Source: Mycobacterium sp. GA-2829 (GTDB taxonomy: Bacteria > Actinomycetota > Actinomycetes > Mycobacteriales > Mycobacteriaceae). Taken from it: DNA of 64,000 nt. Where the stretch lies: positions 1 through 64,000 of the forward strand of contig NZ_LQIT01000078.1 in assembly GCF_001499965.1 (NCBI RefSeq), written 5' to 3'. Under the pieces are notes generated by a model. That model was not told the origin of the DNA. It saw only the letters and a list, made by a program, of their open reading frames with translations, and did not search any database. Of this stretch, positions 1-8,369 are shown one piece after another. A program made the translations under genes and the position numbers. Position 1 is the stretch's first letter. Each line of letters starts with the position of its first letter.

Positions 1-581
1 AGCGCGGCTTCGAATTTCGCCGACTCGGCGTGGGTGAGTTGGATCCGCCAGAAGGTGTACTGGTCATCGGAGGTCTGGGTGATCGCACAGGCCGGTTCGA
101 GCTCCGGTTCCGGCTCGTCCTCATCGACCTCAGGTGCGGGTTCGGGCGTGGGTTTGGGCTTGGGTTCCTGCCGGATTGCGGTGCGGAGTTGGTTGACGCT
201 GGCGCATTTGGCCAACTCGGCGTAATGCTCATCGGATCCGGGGCCGGCTTTGTCGGCGATGACGCCGACCTGATCCAGTGACAACCGCCCCTCCCGCAAG
301 GCCTGCACGCACAGCGGGAATTCGTCGATGCGGTCGGCGATCGCGGTGATCGATTTGGCGTTGGTGGTCGAGCAGCCGATCTTCCAGGCCACCAGCGCGG
401 TGACCGACCGCGCGCCGGTCGCACCCCACAGGCGCTCGCCGTCGATTTCGGCGGCGATCTCCACCAACCGCGCATCGATCGCGTTGCGCTGCCCCGCCAA
501 CTCCGACATCTCGTCGAACAACGCCTCCAGCTGCGCTTCCCGAGGCGTGCTCGGGATGAAAGACGGTGCGCTGGAGACCAT
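1..581 (-). CDS. DUF222 / 13E12 repeat family protein, 5' part only
   Basis: The reading frame starts at ATG 581-579 and stays open to the left edge, giving the first 193 residues. The sequence reads like the DUF222 domain of the mycobacterial 13E12 repeat family: an N-terminal helix containing LFDEMSELAGQRNAIDARLV, then WGATGARSVTALVAW, AIADRIDEFPLC and LREGRLSLDQVGVIAD. A Pro/Glu-rich linker (KPKPTPEPAPEVDEDEPEPE) follows, then ITQTSDDQYTFWRIQLTHAES. Family members usually end in an HNH nuclease domain, which would lie outside the window and cannot be checked. These proteins occur in many copies in mycobacteria and are often treated as mobile-element-like; their function is not established. 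The protein is divergent to the toxin-antitoxin pair at 793. Confidence 0.85.
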   Translation of the reverse strand, partial: MVSSAPSFIPSTPREAQLEALFDEMSELAGQRNAIDARLVEIAAEIDGERLWGATGARSVTALVAWKIGCSTTNAKSITAIADRIDEFPLCVQALREGRLSLDQVGVIADKAGPGSDEHYAELAKCASVNQLRTAIRQEPKPKPTPEPAPEVDEDEPEPELEPACAITQTSDDQYTFWRIQLTHAESAKFEAA

Positions 582-747
582 GACCCCATACAAGCAGAAG
601 GCTCCGACAAGAATTGTGCTGAGATGTGTTGCCGATCAGAGTTTTTGAGACCGGAAGGACTTTTCCTCAGCGGGCGGCCAGCTAACCGTCGAGTTCTACG
701 CCGCGGTCGTCGATGAAGTGGCGACCGCGACGTCGCGTATGCCCGGT

Positions 748-786
748 GTTTCAATTGTTTCAATGACGCCTCGGCGCGGGTAGGCT
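748..786 (+). promoter_or_regulatory. Promoter and possible operator of the toxin-antitoxin pair
   Basis: GTTTCAAT occurs twice in tandem (748-755 and 757-764), separated by a single T. A TANNNT -10 box (TAGGCT, 781-786) follows, and ATG 793 comes 6 bases after it. The spacing predicts a transcript starting at or next to the A of the start codon, i.e. leaderless, which is common in mycobacteria. A repeat just upstream of the -10 is where an autoregulating antitoxin would be expected to bind. The repeat and -10 are visible; binding is inference. Confidence 0.5.
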
Positions 787-792
787 GACGTC

Positions 793-1308
793 ATGACCGC
801 AGCCGTGACCCCGCTCGTCCGGGACATCGAAGCCCGGGCGCGCCGCGACGCCCGCTTCATGCGCGTCCTCGATGCGCTACGCGACGCGCCGACTGGCCCC
901 CAGGGGACCCTGGAGCGCTCGGTCGCGCACTCCCTCAACGAGCAACGCCGGGACGCGCTGGTCGAGGAGTTCATCGACGGCGCCCTGTCCACCGCCCAGG
1001 TGCAGACCCGGCTCGGATACACCTCACCGCAGGCGGTGCATCGGCTGCGGACCCGCAAGCGGCTGATCGGCGCTCCGGTGGGTAACAAGACCTGGTTCCC
1101 GGCCTGGCAGTTCGACGGCGGTCGGCTGCGCGCCGACCTTCCGCGGATCCTCGAGCTGTTGACCCGCTTCACCGAGGATCCGATTGCGGCGGACCGCATC
1201 ATGCGGCTTCAGCGCGACGATCTGGGCGAGACGTCGATCGTCGAGGCGCTCGAGCGCCCAGCGACCACGGCAGCAGCCTGGCGAGCCCTCACCACCCTCG
1301 GTGCCTGA
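793..1308 (+). CDS. Antitoxin of MbcA/ParS (Xre-RES) type
   Basis: This 171-residue protein is the upstream partner of the RES-domain gene at 1301. Its middle (residues ~55-85, LVEEFIDGALSTAQVQTRLG then VHRLRTRKRL) resembles a helix-turn-helix. Its C-terminus (residues ~103-155, WQFDGGRL..DLPRILELL..F..DPIAADRIM, then a SIVEALE end) matches the toxin-binding MbcA/ParS/DUF2384 pattern, where the terminal segment plugs the toxin active site. The stop overlaps the toxin start by 8 bases, so the two are translationally coupled in the usual antitoxin-first order. Family knowledge: such antitoxins neutralise RES toxins and repress their own promoter. Assignment rests on the partner gene plus the C-terminal pattern. 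Confidence 0.75.
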   Translation: MTAAVTPLVRDIEARARRDARFMRVLDALRDAPTGPQGTLERSVAHSLNEQRRDALVEEFIDGALSTAQVQTRLGYTSPQAVHRLRTRKRLIGAPVGNKTWFPAWQFDGGRLRADLPRILELLTRFTEDPIAADRIMRLQRDDLGETSIVEALERPATTAAAWRALTTLGA

Positions 1309-1918
1309 CCTCCTTCCCGGCTACCACCGACCACTACCGGCAGCCCGGCCCACGGGCCTGCGGAGCCGGACGGTGCGGCCGGGCACCACCATGTGGCGGA
1401 TCGAGGCCGCGGCGCCGGACGAGTGGGGCTGGCATGGCTTCCCGCAGCCGCGCTACCGGTTCGACCCGCCGTCGGGCGCCTTCCGCACCCGCTATGCCGG
1501 TGCGGATCTCGTTGGCGCGTTCCGTGAGCGTTACCGCGCCATCGGACTGGTCATCCCCGCCGACCACGCCGAGCATTTCCTGATCGAACTGGTCACCCGG
1601 CGACCGCTGCGGGTGCTCGACCTGCGCACCGAACGCAACCTCGACGCCCTCGACGTCGACGACCAGATCAGCACCGGCCAACACGATGCCGTCTGGGACA
1701 CCTGCCAGCGCCTCGCCGACGCCGCGCGCGGTTGGTGGCCCGATCTGGGCGCGATCGTGTACCGCTCGCGCACCACACCGGAGCAGTCCGCCAACTACGC
1801 GTTCTTCACCCATGATCATTTCCGCACCCGCGCGTGGCCGCTCGCCGAACGGACTGACGTGCTCACCGAACTCATACTGCGCCAAGGCTTCACGATCAGC
1901 TGGCCGCTCGACGGCTGA
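1301..1918 (+). CDS. RES-domain toxin (MbcT-like NAD+-degrading enzyme)
   Basis: A 205-residue RES-domain protein. The proposed GTG start at 1301 lies inside the end of the antitoxin gene; ATG 1391 is a less likely alternative because it removes the first 30 residues. Visible RES features are the MWRIE strand (~31-35), the R-x-F-D-P-P-x-GAFRTRYA segment (~53-66), the helix ADLVGAFRERY carrying the conserved Glu, and GAIVYRSR with the conserved Ser. RES toxins such as M. tuberculosis MbcT consume NAD+ by phosphorolysis or hydrolysis and act in the cytoplasm. Length is typical of the family (about 190-220). The paired antitoxin lies immediately upstream. The R, E and S are present, so the toxin looks intact. 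Confidence 0.85.
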   Translation: MPDLLPGYHRPLPAARPTGLRSRTVRPGTTMWRIEAAAPDEWGWHGFPQPRYRFDPPSGAFRTRYAGADLVGAFRERYRAIGLVIPADHAEHFLIELVTRRPLRVLDLRTERNLDALDVDDQISTGQHDAVWDTCQRLADAARGWWPDLGAIVYRSRTTPEQSANYAFFTHDHFRTRAWPLAERTDVLTELILRQGFTISWPLDG

Positions 1919-1971
1919 GGGCCCGCACATATTCTGAACCGGAGGGTCAAGAACGACTTTACGATCGCCCC

Positions 1972-2301
1972 GTGGGACGGCCGAGAGAATTCGATCCAGC
2001 CATGGCGGTCGAGCGGGCCATGTAGGTGTTTTGGAGTAGCGGCTACGGCGCCACCACTCCGCAACAGCTCGCCGACCGTTTGGAGATCGCAAAGGGGAGT
2101 CTGTACAACGCATTTGGCGGCAAGCGCCAACTGTACGACCTCGCGCTCGCGCGGTACCTCGACATGAGGGCGCAGTCCGTGGGCGCGATGCTGGAGGCCC
2201 AGAGTGCCATGGAGTTCGTCGAGCAGATGACGAAGGCGAACCCGACACGGCTCAACACCAGCACCCTTCTTTATGGCGCGGCAGCACTGGGTCTGCCGTG
2301 A
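1972..2301 (+). pseudogene. TetR-family regulator interrupted by a nonsense codon
   Basis: Translation from GTG 1972 gives VGRPREFDPAMAVERAM, then an in-frame TAG at 2023-2025, then VFWSSGYGATTPQQLADRLE, IAKGSLYNAFGGKRQLYDLA and so on to a TGA ending at 2301. This is the standard TetR N-terminus (GRPREFD..A.ERAM-E-VFW..GY..T), in which the TAG sits where relatives usually have Glu (GAG). The protein also ends after about 108 residues, where TetR regulators normally run to about 190, so the ligand-binding domain is mostly missing as well. A TACGAT -10 box lies 6 bases before the GTG, so the promoter survives. Re-initiation at GTG 2026 would lack the start of the DNA-binding domain. Confidence 0.75.
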
Positions 2302-2328
2302 GGCCGGCTGAAGGCGGACAATGGACCC

Positions 2329-2481
2329 ATGTCCACTGCGGTCTGGATCATCATCGCGGTATTCGCCGTCGGAGCCATTGCGGGCGGGCTGTTACGAATC
2401 CGGGCCTGGTTGCAGAGGCCGGCGCCGCCGGAAGTGATCGAGGCCGCGCACCGTGACGACGACGAAGACAAAGAGGACTGA
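2329..2481 (+). CDS. Small single-pass membrane protein (50 aa)
   Basis: ATG 2329 opens a 50-codon frame: MSTAVWIIIAVFAVGAIAGG forms one hydrophobic membrane segment, followed by LLRIRAWL, a Pro-rich turn and a very acidic tail (HRDDDEDKED). The organisation (N-terminal membrane anchor, positive patch, acidic C-terminus) and the snug fit between the TetR remnant and the WYL regulator support a real gene. Function is unknown. The end lies 35 bases before the regulator at 2517. Confidence 0.6.
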   Translation: MSTAVWIIIAVFAVGAIAGGLLRIRAWLQRPAPPEVIEAAHRDDDEDKED

Positions 2482-2516
2482 CGTGGTTGTCGGGGGTCGC
2501 GTCTAGATTCCGCGGT

Positions 2517-3236
2517 GTGAATCGAACCGATCGGCTCTATGCGATCGTCGAGGAATTGCGGGCGGTCTCACCCCGGCCGCGCAGCGCCGCGTGGCTGGCC
2601 GATCGTTTCGAGGTCAGCACCCGCACTCTCGAACGTGATCTCGATAGTCTCCGCCAGGCGGGTGTGCCCATCTACGCGGAGAACGGCCGGCGAGGCGGCT
2701 ACGTCGTCGACACCGAGCACACACTCCCGCCGTTGGGCATGACCGCCGGCGAGGCCCTTGCCGTCGTAGTCGCGCTGTCGGCGATCGCGGACTCGCCGTT
2801 CGGGAGCGCAGCGCAAACGGCTCGGCAGAAAGTTCTCGCCACGCTGCCCGCGCCCGTGCGCGACCGCCAACTGGCTCTCTCCCGGCAGATCGCCGTCGTC
2901 GGTGAGTCCGACGGATGTTCAGCCGTGACCGGTGTTGTCAACGAGGGGCTGGCACGTGGACAGGTGATACGGCTGCGCTACCGCGGAAGCGACGGGCCCG
3001 TCACCCGCCGCGACGTGGAGCCGATGGGATGGCTGCAGTCCCGCGACGTCGCACGCGGTTGGTATCTGGTCGCGTGGTGTCGGCTCCGCCAGAGCGTGCG
3101 CGGTTTCCGGTTGGACCGGATTCTCGACGCTGAAGTCCTGCCGGAGGCGGTGCGACACCCCCACAACGACGATCTCGACGCTGAACTCGCTCGCATCGGT
3201 GCTCGATTTTTCAGTGATGTCGAAGAGTCGTCGTAA
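2517..3236 (+). CDS. HTH-WYL transcriptional regulator
   Basis: A 239-residue regulator. The start is taken as GTG 2517 because a TAGATT -10 box (2504-2509) lies 7 bases upstream, predicting a leaderless message, and because family members begin near NRTDRLYAIVEELR. A winged helix-turn-helix (residues ~15-65: RSAAWLADRFEVSTRTLERD, then L..AGVPI..E.GRRGGY) is followed by a WYL domain with the RLRYRG strand, VEPMGWL, the WYLVAWC motif and FRLDRI. WYL domains sense ligands (some bind nucleic acids or cyclic nucleotides), and the family includes YafY/DeoR-type regulators. Possible targets are the adjacent SnoaL-like gene at 3281 or itself; the ligand is unknown. Confidence 0.85.
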   Translation: MNRTDRLYAIVEELRAVSPRPRSAAWLADRFEVSTRTLERDLDSLRQAGVPIYAENGRRGGYVVDTEHTLPPLGMTAGEALAVVVALSAIADSPFGSAAQTARQKVLATLPAPVRDRQLALSRQIAVVGESDGCSAVTGVVNEGLARGQVIRLRYRGSDGPVTRRDVEPMGWLQSRDVARGWYLVAWCRLRQSVRGFRLDRILDAEVLPEAVRHPHNDDLDAELARIGARFFSDVEESS

Positions 3237-3280
3237 ACACCGACAGGACGGTGTCGCGAACACCCGCCACGGTGGATGCC

Positions 3281-3682
3281 ATGACGATTCACCAGAACAC
3301 TCGCGACCGGCTCACCCATGTCATCGACCAATGGCTGCTCATGTGGAACGGCGACCACGACCTCGGGCACGACCTCATCGCGCCCGAATTCCGGATCTGG
3401 TTCGGGAGCTTCCCGGACGCCGGGGTCGGCATCAAGGATCCGGCGACGTTCCACGACTTCCTCGACGCCTATCGCGCTCAGTTCCCCGATGCCCGGTTCG
3501 TTCCGGGGGAGATCGCCGTCGACGAGACCACCGGCCGCGGGGCGCTGGTGTGGACTCTCATCGCGACGCCGCCCGGAGAGGACCACCCGCGCGAGACGGG
3601 TGGGGTCGATCAGTTCTCCTTCGCCGACGGACGCGTGCGCCAGGTCTGGTCGATGGGCGGGGCCGAAGCGCGTCCGTTCTGA
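3281..3682 (+). CDS. SnoaL-like / NTF2-fold protein
   Basis: A 133-residue protein from ATG 3281 (MTIHQNTRDRLTHVIDQW). The alternating pattern W..GDHDL..DLIAPEFRIWFG, KDPATFHDFLDAYRAQFPDA, FVPGEIAVDETTGRGALVW and VDQFSFADGRVRQVWSMG is typical of SnoaL-like polyketide cyclase/ketosteroid isomerase folds, which bind small hydrophobic ligands in a cone-shaped pocket. It lies 44 bases after the WYL regulator in the same direction and may be co-transcribed. Substrate is not predictable; many members are non-enzymatic. Confidence 0.75.
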   Translation: MTIHQNTRDRLTHVIDQWLLMWNGDHDLGHDLIAPEFRIWFGSFPDAGVGIKDPATFHDFLDAYRAQFPDARFVPGEIAVDETTGRGALVWTLIATPPGEDHPRETGGVDQFSFADGRVRQVWSMGGAEARPF

Positions 3683-3701
3683 TGCGATGGCGCGGGTCGG
3701 G

Positions 3702-4511
3702 TCAGCCGTGGTCCCGCCACGTGACCACCTGCTTGAGAGACGTGATGTCGTAACCGTTGTCGGCCGTGAGTTCGGTCTGGAACAGCGTGACACCCGCGCC
3801 TCGGAAGGCATCGGCACTGTCGGGATTCTCCCAAAGCGTCGAGCGTTCGATATCGCCGCCGTTGCGGCCGAACGACGCTGCGAGCTCGTCGACGCGGTCA
3901 CTGGATCTGCGGAACGCATCCAGTTCCTGGAACGCGTGCCAGATGTCGGCGTGCCTGGCGATGGCGGGCAGCGAACGCTTGGGCCCCGTGCCGCCGATGA
4001 GGATCGGTATCTTGCGCACGGGCGGCGGAATCAGCGCGGCGAGCCGCTTCTCGATGCGGATCAGGCTCTCGTCGAACAGATCGAAGCGGGAACCGAAGGT
4101 GCCGAAGTCGTAACCATATGTCGTGTAGTCCTTTTCGTACCACCCCGCACCGAGGCCCAGGATGAGCCGACCGCGGCTGATGTGGTCGACGGTGCGGGCC
4201 ATGTCGGCGAGCAGGTCGGGGTTGCGATAGCCGACGCCGGTGACGAGGAGCCCGATCTCGGCGTGTGAGGTGATCTCGCCCCACGACGCGAGCGCGGTCC
4301 AGCCCTCGAAGTTGCTGACATCGGGCTGCTCGTCGAACATGACAGGCTTACCGTCGATGATGGCCTTCATCGCCGGGCGGTGGAAGTGGTCGTAACCGAA
4401 GATGGCGTCCACGCCGAGGTCGTCGGCGGCCAGAGCGGCGTCGCGCCATGTGGCGTAGTCGGGCGTGCCGCCGGGCTGGATCTGTACGGCGACGCGGATG
4501 GGTCGGGTCAT
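3702..4511 (-). CDS. LLM-class F420-dependent oxidoreductase
   Basis: A 269-residue luciferase-like protein. The start is taken at ATG 4511 (MTRPIRVAVQIQPGGTPDYA); an in-frame extension to 4556 has no support. Family features are the N-terminal beta strand VAVQIQP, DLGVDAIFGYDHFHRPA, the segment ASWGEITSHAEIGLLVTGVG, the helix LLADMARTVDHISRGRLILG followed by GLGAGWYEKDY, and PILIGGTGPKRSLPAIARHA. These match mycobacterial F420-dependent TIM-barrel oxidoreductases, which reduce or oxidise small organic substrates with the deazaflavin F420. It stands convergent to the SnoaL-like gene (19 bases between stops). Substrate unknown. Confidence 0.85.
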   Translation of the reverse strand: MTRPIRVAVQIQPGGTPDYATWRDAALAADDLGVDAIFGYDHFHRPAMKAIIDGKPVMFDEQPDVSNFEGWTALASWGEITSHAEIGLLVTGVGYRNPDLLADMARTVDHISRGRLILGLGAGWYEKDYTTYGYDFGTFGSRFDLFDESLIRIEKRLAALIPPPVRKIPILIGGTGPKRSLPAIARHADIWHAFQELDAFRRSSDRVDELAASFGRNGGDIERSTLWENPDSADAFRGAGVTLFQTELTADNGYDITSLKQVVTWRDHG

Positions 4512-4669
4512 GGGGGCTCCTGAGTCGGTGGAGAGGCGACTCTTGAGCCAAGTCACCGGCCACGCGGGTTTATTCCGACCGGCGCCGGAAGCGCAGACTC
4601 CCAGTGGCGGGCCGCATCGAAGGCGAATTGTGATTGCGCTGAATCGAAGTCGTCGACCCGGCGAGCACC

Positions 4670-6385
4670 TCAGTTCAGGATCGCCCGCGCCGCCCGCTCG
4701 GCGATCAGCATGACCGGCGCGTTGGTGTTCCCGGACGTGATGGTCGGCATCGCCGACGCGTCGACCACGCGAAGTCCGGCGACGCGGTACACGCGGCAGT
4801 CGGTGTCGAGCACCGCGCCGGCCGACCGCGGCAGCCCGCGCGCGTCGAAGGCTCCCATCGCGCAGGTGCCCACCGGGTGGAAGATCGTGGTCCCCAGTTC
4901 GCTCGCTGCACGCTGGAGGTCGTCATCGGTCACCAGTTGCGGGCCGGGAAGCATCTCTTCGGGCTGGTAGCGCGCCAGGGCCGGCGCCGCCATGATCTGC
5001 CGGGTCATCCGCAGGCCGCGCACGGCGATGTCACGATCGGCGTCGGTGGACAGGTAATTGCAGGAGATCTTCGGGTGGCTCAGCGGATCGGCATCGGAAA
5101 TCCGCACATGGCCACGCGAGGTGGGCCGCAGGTTGCAGACCGACGGCGTGATGGCGCCGAAGGGGTGGAGGGCTTCGCCGAATTTCGGTAGCGACAAGGG
5201 CTGGACATGCCATTCCATATCGGGGCTGACCACCGACGGGTCGCTCTTGGCGAACGCGCCCAGTGTGGACGGCGGCATGGTCATGGGTCCCGATCGGAAG
5301 AGCAGATATTGAATCCCCATGCCGGCGCGGGTGATCAAATTCCGGTACAGCGTGTTGACGGTCCGCGCGCCCTTCACGCGGTAGACCGATCGAATCTGCA
5401 GATGGTCCTGCAGGTTCTCACCGACGCCCGGCAGATCAACGGCCACGGGCACCTGATGTCGGGCGAGCAGCCCGGCCGGCCCCAAACCCGAGACCTGCAT
5501 CAGATGCGGCGAGCCGACGGCGCCGGCGCTCAGGATGACTTCCCGGCGGGCCCGAACATCGATGATCTGACCGTCCTTGAGCAGCCGCACGCCGGTGGCG
5601 CGGTGCTGTGCCGTGGTCCAGGCACCCCGACGCTGATCCTCGCGAACCTGGTCGTCGATCAGCAGCTGCAGCGCCTGGGTCTGGGTGTAGACGGTGAGGT
5701 TGGAGCGGTGCGTGACGGGGTGGAGGAAGGCATCGGCCATCGACCAGCGCCGGCCACGTTTCTGGTTGACGTGGAAATAAGCGCTGCCGGAGTTGTCACC
5801 CCGGTTGAACTCTTCCTTCGGCTCGATGCCCAACTCGGCGGCGGCGTCCTGCCAGGCGTCGAGGATCTTCCAGCGCACACGTGGCCGCTCGACCCGGATT
5901 TCGCCGCCGGCGCCGTGCCACTCGTCGGCGCCCCCGAAGTAGTCCTCCAGCTCCTTGTAGATGGCCAGTGTCTCGCCCGGACGATCCGGGCCGCCCCACA
6001 GCCAGCGCTGATCGCCGGTCGCCTGCGCCCACAGTTCGTAATCGCTGGCCTGGCCGCGCATGTGGATCATGGCGTTGATCGAGGAGCAGCCGCCGATCAC
6101 GCGGCCCCGCGCGTAGATGATGCTGCGTCCGGCCAGCCCCGGATCGGGTTCGGTCATGAAGCACCAGTCGGTGCGGGGGTTGGCGATGGTGTAGAGATAG
6201 CCCACCGGCACCCTGATCCAGAACCAGTCGTCCTTGCCGCCGGCCTCGATGAGCAGCACCCGGTGAGCCGGGTTGGCGCTGAGCCGGTTGGCGAGTAGGC
6301 AGCCCGCGCTGCCTGCCCCCACGATGACGTAGTCGAACTCGGACACTGGGTTCTCTGCCGGCACGGCACCTCCATCGCGCTCCAT
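4670..6385 (-). CDS. GMC-family FAD oxidoreductase (choline/alcohol dehydrogenase type)
   Basis: A 571-residue GMC enzyme. The Rossmann FAD motif (YVIVGAGSAGCLLANRLS, ~20-37) is followed by LIEAGG, the GMC signature GRVIGGCSSINAMIHMRG (~93-110), the second signature ILSAGAVGSPHLMQVSG (~290-306), and the C-terminal catalytic block HPVGTCAMG and NTNAPVMLIAE. The conserved catalytic His and Asn are present. Such enzymes oxidise primary alcohols or polyols to aldehydes using FAD. ATG 6385 is used; a GTG 13 codons later is an alternative start. Stop-to-start spacing to the aldo/keto reductase upstream is 43 bases on the same strand, so the two may be co-transcribed. Confidence 0.9.
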   Translation of the reverse strand: MERDGGAVPAENPVSEFDYVIVGAGSAGCLLANRLSANPAHRVLLIEAGGKDDWFWIRVPVGYLYTIANPRTDWCFMTEPDPGLAGRSIIYARGRVIGGCSSINAMIHMRGQASDYELWAQATGDQRWLWGGPDRPGETLAIYKELEDYFGGADEWHGAGGEIRVERPRVRWKILDAWQDAAAELGIEPKEEFNRGDNSGSAYFHVNQKRGRRWSMADAFLHPVTHRSNLTVYTQTQALQLLIDDQVREDQRRGAWTTAQHRATGVRLLKDGQIIDVRARREVILSAGAVGSPHLMQVSGLGPAGLLARHQVPVAVDLPGVGENLQDHLQIRSVYRVKGARTVNTLYRNLITRAGMGIQYLLFRSGPMTMPPSTLGAFAKSDPSVVSPDMEWHVQPLSLPKFGEALHPFGAITPSVCNLRPTSRGHVRISDADPLSHPKISCNYLSTDADRDIAVRGLRMTRQIMAAPALARYQPEEMLPGPQLVTDDDLQRAASELGTTIFHPVGTCAMGAFDARGLPRSAGAVLDTDCRVYRVAGLRVVDASAMPTITSGNTNAPVMLIAERAARAILN

Positions 6386-6428
6386 TGCGTGTACCAGTGT
6401 GCGCGATGACGACGGCTGGATCGAAATA

Positions 6429-7412
6429 TCAGCTTTCCGAGTCCAAGGTGGCCATGAGGGCAGCGGGGTAGCGGTCGCCGCGAACCGCTTCCGCGGGGAT
6501 CGCTGACTCGATACGCGCCAGTTGATGACGGCTCAGCGCGATGTCGACGGTCCCGAGTGCTTCGCTGAGTCGCACCCGCGTCCGCGCGCCGATCAGCGGC
6601 ACGATGTCCGAGCCGCGCGAGGCGACCCAGGCGAACGCCGCCTGGGCCACGGTGACGCCGAGATCCTCGGCAACACCGCGAAGCTGCTCGACGAGGGCCA
6701 GATTGTCGGCCACATTCTCGTCCGCGAAACGCGGACTCCGCTGGCGCCCGTTGGTCGGGTTCTCCTTCGCCCAATGCCCTCCGAGGAGCCCGCGTGCGAG
6801 TACGCCATACGCGGTGATCCCGACGTCGAGTTGCCGGCAGGCGCCGAGGATCTCGCGCTCCACACCGCGCGTTGCGAGTGAGTACTCGATCTGCACATCG
6901 CTGATCGGTCGTACGGCTGCTGCCCGGCGGATGGTCTCCACCCCGACTTCGGAAAGTCCTACGTGACGGACGTATCCGGCGTCGATGAGCTCGCCGATGG
7001 CGCCGACGGTGTCCTCGATCGGAACCGTCCGATCGAGCCGTGCCGGACGGTAGACGTCGACGTGCTCGAGGCCGAGGCGCTGCAACGAGTACGCGAGAGC
7101 AGTCTTCACGGCGGCGGGGCGGGTGTCGAAGCCGAGGTAGGAACCGTCGGGGGACAGCTGTGCGCCGAACTTCACACTGAGTTGGTAGGAGTCGCGGGGC
7201 ACTGTACGCAGCGCCTCGGCAAGTAGCGATTCGTTGTGGCCGACTCCGTAGAAGTCGCCCGTGTCGAACAGTGTGATGCCGGCGTCGAGCGCGGCGTGCA
7301 CCGTGGCGATGGCTTCGTCGCGGTCCGCGACGCCGTAGGCGCCCGACATCGCCATGCAGCCGAGCCCGAATGCCGAAGTGGTGAAGTTTCCAAGCGTTTT
7401 CGTCGTGATCAT
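6429..7412 (-). CDS. Aldo/keto reductase
   Basis: A 327-residue aldo/keto reductase from ATG 7412 (MITTKTLGNFTTSAFGLGCM). Catalytic tetrad residues fit the family: DTGDFYGVG (Asp, Tyr), the Lys of YQLSVKFG and a His in GYVRHVGLSEVG. Other family blocks are the strand EHVDVYRPARLD and the cofactor end VPLIGARTRVRLSEALG. These enzymes reduce aldehydes and ketones with NADPH in the cytoplasm. An XRE regulator is transcribed divergently from 7513, only 100 bases away, and probably controls this gene; the same reductase/XRE arrangement recurs at 42356-44252. Confidence 0.9.
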   Translation of the reverse strand: MITTKTLGNFTTSAFGLGCMAMSGAYGVADRDEAIATVHAALDAGITLFDTGDFYGVGHNESLLAEALRTVPRDSYQLSVKFGAQLSPDGSYLGFDTRPAAVKTALAYSLQRLGLEHVDVYRPARLDRTVPIEDTVGAIGELIDAGYVRHVGLSEVGVETIRRAAAVRPISDVQIEYSLATRGVEREILGACRQLDVGITAYGVLARGLLGGHWAKENPTNGRQRSPRFADENVADNLALVEQLRGVAEDLGVTVAQAAFAWVASRGSDIVPLIGARTRVRLSEALGTVDIALSRHQLARIESAIPAEAVRGDRYPAALMATLDSES

Positions 7413-7512
7413 GTCGCCAGTCTGGGACGCGGTCCGGATCGGCACCACGACCCGTTCAGCCGGGGATCGGCAGTCCCTGTCTGAGGCGCCGGCGAACCGG
7501 GATGATGGGCTG

Positions 7513-8358
7513 GTGGACGTAGACCGTGTCGCCCTCGCCGAGTTCCTCCGGCGCCGCCGTGAATCGCTGCGCCCGGATGAGGTGGGTCTGCACCCGGGCG
7601 CGCGACGTCGCACGCCCGGGCTGCGCCGCGAGGAGGTGGGCCAACTCGCCGGGATGTCGGCCGATTATTACGGCAGGCTCGAGCAGGCCAGGGGTCCGCA
7701 GCCGTCACCGCAGATCATCCGTGCGCTCGCGCGTGCGCTTCGGCTGACCGGCGACGAGACCGATCACCTGTACCGGCTGGCCGGGCACGCCGTGCCGGAC
7801 CGCGTCGGCCGACGCAACCACGTCCGGCCAGCACTTCTTTTCCTGCTGGACCACCTACGTGACGCCGCCGCGTTCGTGTGCTCCGACACCGGAGCCGTGC
7901 TGGCGCAGAACTCCCTTGCACGGCTGCTGCACGGCGACTTGGTCACGGATGGACGGGGCGTCCAGGCCAGCATGACGTGGCGCTGGTTCACCGAACACGA
8001 AGGCCGGGCACGTGTGCCGGCAGACGAGCAAAGCGAACACTCCAGGGTTCTGGTCGCCGACCTGCGGGCGGCGTGGGGGCGTCGACGCGACGACGCGGAC
8101 ATGCGCGAGTTGGTGACCAGCCTGATCGCCGCGAGCAGCGAATTCGCCGAGTTGTGGTCGCTGCACGAAGTCGCACTAAAGCCGGTGCGACGCAAGACGT
8201 TTCATACCCCGGTCGGACCGATCACGCTCGATTGCGAAGTGCTCAGCGACCTCGACGGTCAGCAACTGGTGGTGTTGACACCACCACCGGCGTCCTCCGC
8301 GGGGGAGGCGTTGCAGCTATTGGCCACGATCGGCGAACAGCCCATCGGGGTGGACTGA
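7513..8358 (+). CDS. XRE-family regulator with MmyB-like ligand-binding domain
   Basis: A 281-residue regulator; GTG 7513 is the start that gives the family N-terminus (VDRVALAEFLRRRRESLRP). An HTH_31-type helix-turn-helix (GLRREEVGQLAGMSADYYGR, then LEQARGPQPS) fills residues ~35-75, and the C-terminal MmyB-like domain contains the ALLFLLDHLRDAAAFV strand, the MTWRWFTEHEGR helix and VGPITLDCEVLSD near the end. Such regulators are usually divergent to a short-chain dehydrogenase or aldo/keto reductase that they repress. Here the divergent partner is the reductase at 6429-7412. It is a close paralogue in architecture of the regulator at 43413. Confidence 0.88.
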   Translation: MDVDRVALAEFLRRRRESLRPDEVGLHPGARRRTPGLRREEVGQLAGMSADYYGRLEQARGPQPSPQIIRALARALRLTGDETDHLYRLAGHAVPDRVGRRNHVRPALLFLLDHLRDAAAFVCSDTGAVLAQNSLARLLHGDLVTDGRGVQASMTWRWFTEHEGRARVPADEQSEHSRVLVADLRAAWGRRRDDADMRELVTSLIAASSEFAELWSLHEVALKPVRRKTFHTPVGPITLDCEVLSDLDGQQLVVLTPPPASSAGEALQLLATIGEQPIGVD

Positions 8359-8369
8359 GGCGTGGCTGG

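Noticed and set aside
748..764. GTTTCAAT pair considered as CRISPR repeats
   Set aside because: Only two 8-base copies one base apart, no spacers and no cas genes.
5207..6298. 363-codon plus-strand frame opposite the GMC oxidoreductase
   Set aside because: No family pattern; the minus strand holds the full GMC signatures.
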